In this document: positions 60,419 through 64,000 of the stretch, in pieces | Position numbering within the stretch: the stretch's first letter is position 1 | Layout: every line of letters starts with the position of its first letter | DNA from: Kuafuiihalomonas sp039024635 | Lineage (GTDB): Bacteria > Myxococcota > Kuafuiibacteriia > Kuafuiibacteriales > Kuafuiibacteriaceae | Direction: 5' to 3' | NCBI GenBank assembly: GCA_039024635.1 | Contig: JBCCQA010000025.1 | Span: forward strand, 18,183-82,182 | Length of the DNA stretch: 64,000 bases | Notes under the pieces: generated by a model | Told to the model about the DNA's origin: nothing | The model's database searches: none | Seen by the model: only the letters and a program-made list of their open reading frames with translations | Translations under genes and position numbers: made by a program

Positions 60419-63400
60419 ATGAGCAGGCTCAAGACATCGCTCCCTGGGTTGATGGCTTTAACCCTCTCAACCTTCTTCTGGGTGAGCTCAGCCCAGAGCA
60501 CGCCCTCCATGGCGACAGTCGCGACAGCCGCTCAGCAAGCCTGCTCGAGTCGCGGTGTTCAGTGCCTTCTTCCGAAGCTTCCGGCTGGGATTGGAGTCGA
60601 CCTCGTTCGGACACTCAGAACCGGAAAGCTCCTCACCGAAAGCTATCAGCTGACCCTCCGGGGCATTCCAGTCGTCGAAGGACGGTTCGTGGTCATTCGG
60701 GATGCGGCAACCAACGTCATTCTGAACACGACAGCGCCCGATTCCGGGTTCATCGCAAAGCTGGCGAAGCTCGGCGCTCAGTCGGCGGCCAGTAGGCATC
60801 AAGTGCCTCCAAGCCAAGCCCTCGTGAAGCAGGTCTACATGGTGGAACGCGGGTCTCTGGTTAGCCTCGTGACCATCAACGGAACCGAGCTCGTACACGA
60901 CGGAGCGAGTGGTAGGCTCTCTCCAAAGCCGAAAGTGGTCGGGAACTCGGGTCCACACGCCACGGGCGACGTCCACCTCCTCGCGTGCCCAACTGAGGAT
61001 GGAAACTGCGACACCTCGTCACCACAGCTCAGGACTGAAGACTTGCGAGAAGTTCAGGTCACAGCTGGCGACTGCTATCACGTCCTTTCGAACCGTCTGG
61101 GCAGCGCCCCCGAGATGACCCTGTTTTCGCTCGAGAATGGGAGCCTCACCAACCCTGCACAGGTCAATCCTTGCGGGGTGGGGGACTTCGCGCCGTTCCC
61201 GCCCACCAGCGTTCATGAGCACTCGGTCCACATCTTCAGTTGGGCGATTGACGTTCGGGACTTTCTCGAGGCTGGTACGAACCACGATTGGAACTCGATC
61301 TTCAACAATCCTGGCTCCCGATACATCCGCATTTTTCGAGGAGTGCAGCCAACGTACGGCGGCGCCGCAAATGTAGATATCTGCGACGGCGGCGCCTGCG
61401 TGGTCTCAGACGGCGACGAGATCGGAGTCTACTTCCATCTCAATGGTAGTACGGGTGCTCCTAGCGCTCGCTTGGTCGCCCACGAGTTCGGGCACGTCTT
61501 GCACGAGCTCTTGGGCTACGATCCCTGGTGGGACGGCCTAGACCAACTCCCCGGGGCTGGGTTCAGCGGGCCTGGTGTGGTTCGGGATAACTTCTATCGT
61601 CTCGCAGGTATCGAAGGCTTAGCCGATGCCGTCTCGATGCAGTACCAGATCTTCCGATCGCGACGCGGAGCCCCTTTTGATGTTGGAGCCACGGGACTCG
61701 CCGTCGACACACCGATCTCGCCCGTACGCCGTGCGAATGAACGGTTCGCCAACGAAGACATCTACTTGATGGGCCTGCGATATCCGCTCCCGACAAGGGA
61801 GGTTATCCAGCTAGGCCGACGACCAGACATCCGAGCCCTCCAAGCAGCCGTCGCGGGAGAGGGAGCATACTCGCTTTGCAGGCCAACCGGGGACTACGAG
61901 AACACCTATGTCTGCGGTGCTCAGCTGAGCCAGCTAGTCTGGGATGTCGCGCTCAACAGGTTCCCAGTCGACTTCGATGGGCCCAACGGGAGCGTGGCCC
62001 GAGATACGCCCTTGTTCCCCGGCATGAACGATGTCTTCGCAACCAATCCAGCGAATCCCGAGACGCTGGAGTTGGCCGCGGAGGCCCTCACCTTCGCGAC
62101 CAACCTCGTCATTTCGTCCGGCGCTCCGCCCGACATCGACGTTCTCTACAAGTCCTTCTTCCTCTTTTTCGGGCTCTCGCATCCCCAGCTCGCACCATCG
62201 GTCGAGCGACTCATGAACAGCCGTTGCATCGACCCCTATGCGTTCAATGGCTACCTGGATATCTGCCACGACCGGGTCGACGGTACGGAGTACAACCCGT
62301 ACATCGCCGCGAGCGCTACCTTCACAGATCCGCCCCATCGCTCGGCCGTGTACGATGGCGATAGAGCAGCTGGGTTCAGTTTGCGGATGCTGGACCGACT
62401 CGTCGTTGAGCAGCTCTTCTTAGCTCGAGAGGACTTCGACAACGAGGCCGGCTTCTTTCGGATCGTGAAGCAGATGATACCCAGCCAGCAGGGGAGCGTC
62501 TTCGGTGGAGACATGCAGCACATGTTGTCCGCTTTCTATGATCCGAACGGCTTCAACCACTTCCAGCAGCCTCTCTACGTCAACGCCGAAGGCCGCGACG
62601 TCTTCAGCACTTTCGAGATCACCGAAGACTTCCCTCCGGCCTTCAACACCAACGGTGACGCAGTTCAGAGCTTCGAGATCTGGCTCTCGTTCAGGCAGGT
62701 CATGTCCTCCCCTCCGCAGGCAGAGGTGACGATTCGAGAAGGCGGCCAGAGTTTGGGAACTCACACTTTCGAGGCTAGGTTCGATACACCGATTTCCGGT
62801 CGCGTTCTCGGGAACCCGGCTCATTTTCGGACCCGCTGGAACACCCGCGGTACCCTTGGAGTCATCCAGTTAGACGGCTTGCAAACTAACCCCAACAGGA
62901 CCCTCTTGTTCGAGTTCCATGACGACAACATCGGCGTCGACGCTGTGCTCATCCGAGCCGCATCATGCGACGTCGTAGCGGGCGACACGGACCAAGATTC
63001 GGACGGCATCCCGGACCGATGCGACTCCTGTACTGACATCGACACGGATGGCCTTTGCGGTCTCGCAGACAACTGCCCGAATGATGCGAATGCCGACCAA
63101 GCAGACGCGGATGGAGATCTGACCGGTGACGCCTGCGACCTCTGTCCGGCCGATCCATTCTTCTGGACGAACCAGCCGGGTCCTGGTGACGTTGCGGGCA
63201 GCAACGACCCGACCGACGCCGACAACGATGGATGGTGCGGCGACAACTGCCTAAACGAGCCGAACCTCCAGCACGACACCGACGCAGACGGGATAGGTGA
63301 CGTCTGCGACCCAGATATCGACAATGATAGCTTCCTCAACGAAGACGACTTTTGCCCGTTCCTGGCGACGGCCACGAACGTGGATTCTGACCAAGATGGA

Positions 63401-63784
63401 AGGGGGGACGAGTGCGATTGCTTCCCCAACGATCCGGCGCCCAGACCGTGCGACTTTGGGGTTCCTCTCGCTGGCGTACTCGTCCAAGACGACCTGTTCT
63501 GGCTCAAGGCTCGTCTTCATGGGATCCTCGACGAGTTCCGACGAATGAACATCCCTGTCGTGGGTGACGCTTGGAGCGGCCTGACCGGGTGCCCGTCTCC
63601 AGGGTGGTGCGAGGGCTTTGAGGATGCCTACAACGATGCTCGATTCGATACCGAAGACTGGCAGTCCGCGAACCAGTGGACGGTGATGCCCAACCATGAC
63701 GACATTGCTGGGATCATTCAGGTGAACGACTACGTGGCCGACCACGCATCGGTAGCTGGGTACCTGAAAGGCTTCTTCAGGTAG
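60419..63784 (+). CDS. Large secreted zinc metalloprotease-like protein with thrombospondin type 3 repeats
   Basis: 1121 residues from an ATG at 60419 (GTG at 60401 is an alternative). A signal peptide (LMALTLSTFFWVSSAQS) is followed by a propeptide-like region. The zinc motif HEFGH is at 355-359, with HELLG and later GIEGLADAVSM supplying a possible third ligand, as in gluzincin-type proteases. From about residue 860 to 1030 come calcium-binding thrombospondin type 3 repeats (DTDQDSDGIPDRCD; DADGDLTGDACDLC; DTDADGIGDVCD). The last ~90 residues look like a separate C-terminal domain. It probably acts outside the cell or at the surface. Confidence 0.8.
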   Translation: MSRLKTSLPGLMALTLSTFFWVSSAQSTPSMATVATAAQQACSSRGVQCLLPKLPAGIGVDLVRTLRTGKLLTESYQLTLRGIPVVEGRFVVIRDAATNVILNTTAPDSGFIAKLAKLGAQSAASRHQVPPSQALVKQVYMVERGSLVSLVTINGTELVHDGASGRLSPKPKVVGNSGPHATGDVHLLACPTEDGNCDTSSPQLRTEDLREVQVTAGDCYHVLSNRLGSAPEMTLFSLENGSLTNPAQVNPCGVGDFAPFPPTSVHEHSVHIFSWAIDVRDFLEAGTNHDWNSIFNNPGSRYIRIFRGVQPTYGGAANVDICDGGACVVSDGDEIGVYFHLNGSTGAPSARLVAHEFGHVLHELLGYDPWWDGLDQLPGAGFSGPGVVRDNFYRLAGIEGLADAVSMQYQIFRSRRGAPFDVGATGLAVDTPISPVRRANERFANEDIYLMGLRYPLPTREVIQLGRRPDIRALQAAVAGEGAYSLCRPTGDYENTYVCGAQLSQLVWDVALNRFPVDFDGPNGSVARDTPLFPGMNDVFATNPANPETLELAAEALTFATNLVISSGAPPDIDVLYKSFFLFFGLSHPQLAPSVERLMNSRCIDPYAFNGYLDICHDRVDGTEYNPYIAASATFTDPPHRSAVYDGDRAAGFSLRMLDRLVVEQLFLAREDFDNEAGFFRIVKQMIPSQQGSVFGGDMQHMLSAFYDPNGFNHFQQPLYVNAEGRDVFSTFEITEDFPPAFNTNGDAVQSFEIWLSFRQVMSSPPQAEVTIREGGQSLGTHTFEARFDTPISGRVLGNPAHFRTRWNTRGTLGVIQLDGLQTNPNRTLLFEFHDDNIGVDAVLIRAASCDVVAGDTDQDSDGIPDRCDSCTDIDTDGLCGLADNCPNDANADQADADGDLTGDACDLCPADPFFWTNQPGPGDVAGSNDPTDADNDGWCGDNCLNEPNLQHDTDADGIGDVCDPDIDNDSFLNEDDFCPFLATATNVDSDQDGRGDECDCFPNDPAPRPCDFGVPLAGVLVQDDLFWLKARLHGILDEFRRMNIPVVGDAWSGLTGCPSPGWCEGFEDAYNDARFDTEDWQSANQWTVMPNHDDIAGIIQVNDYVADHASVAGYLKGFFR

Positions 63785-63795
63785 GAGCGAGAGCA

Positions 63796-64000
63796 ATGCC
63801 GAAGACACGCTCAGCAGCCTGGCGTCTTTGGTCTTGCCGACCGGGTCTCGTCATCTTTTTCGTGGGCCTCGGCTGGGCGATCGATACGCCGCCCTCCCAA
63901 GGGCAGGTCGGCGGCTTTTGCCCATGGGACGATGGAGAGGGGTCTTTCACGAGACGCATCGAGCTAGCTTCGGTGCCACGAAGCGGAGCCCTAGACCCGA
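63796..64000 (+). CDS. Exported protein, 3'-truncated by the window end
   Basis: Starts at the ATG at 63796, with AGGAG 8-13 bases upstream. The first ~30 residues form a signal-peptide-like run (GLVIFFVGLGWAID), then TPPSQGQVGGF and a hydrophilic part. It follows the metalloprotease by 11 bases and may share its transcript. The visible 68 codons show no recognisable domain. Confidence 0.55.
   Translation, partial: MPKTRSAAWRLWSCRPGLVIFFVGLGWAIDTPPSQGQVGGFCPWDDGEGSFTRRIELASVPRSGALDP

Noticed and set aside
1..64000. tRNA, rRNA or CRISPR arrays
   Set aside because: No cloverleaf-like stretch, rRNA-like block or spaced direct repeat was found in the short intergenic regions.

Overview
The window is about 64 kb of GC-rich, tightly packed bacterial DNA. 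Many same-strand genes overlap by 4 bases (ATGA, GTGA or TTGA), and several convergent pairs overlap at their 3' ends. The gene set points to a Myxococcota-type (deltaproteobacterial) chromosome: a hybrid histidine kinase, an NtrC-class regulator, cysteine-rich and von Willebrand A lipoproteins, a large secreted metalloprotease with thrombospondin type 3 repeats, a collagen-like lipoprotein, HDOD and retropepsin-like proteins, and a candidate LexA box that resembles the Myxococcus motif. No rRNA, tRNA or CRISPR array was found. The taxonomic placement is inference from content only.

Layout. 1-5 kb: a truncated glutamate-cysteine ligase-like/CBS fusion, an aspartoacylase-like deacylase and a membrane hybrid histidine kinase. 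5-14.5 kb: lipoproteins, an LhgO-type oxidase coupled to a TPR protein, APS kinase, an L,D-transpeptidase, a sulfotransferase, an unidentified protein with a possible aminoacyl-tRNA-synthetase-like fold, and an AmpG-like permease. 14.5-25 kb: an overlapping helicase-sirtuin-proB-proA cluster, a long isocitrate lyase, proC coupled to a THUMP rRNA methyltransferase, and a VapBC-type toxin-antitoxin pair. 25-34.4 kb: a frame-disrupted vWA lipoprotein gene, an mrfA-mrfB DNA repair pair with a candidate SOS box, an MFS transporter, and a coupled YkgJ-Hsp70-ChaC trio. 34.4-39.3 kb: a beta-oxidation pair followed by a lactate-2-monooxygenase-like flavoenzyme. 39.4-57 kb: a K+ channel with an RCK domain, two methyltransferases, an HtrA-like protease with an HNH protein, an ABC-F ATPase, a Nudix hydrolase, an RlmN-like enzyme coupled to a two-domain dCTP deaminase, an HDOD protein, an NtrC-type regulator, a UvrD/PcrA helicase coupled to a tandem Skp-like protein, and a TPR-retropepsin.

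57.1-60.4 kb is different in character. It is a mosaic island holding an IS3-family transposase remnant, an abutting C-terminal fragment of a polymorphic-toxin HINT domain, a TrfA-like plasmid replication initiator with a scrambled C-terminus, an intergenic stretch with an imperfect palindrome of about 240 bp, and three small unassigned coding segments. The window ends with the large secreted metalloprotease and the start of another exported protein.

The most promising points for follow-up are the palindrome and mosaic island, the SOS-box/mrfAB arrangement, the synthetase-like protein without its signature motifs, and the YkgJ-Hsp70-ChaC trio.
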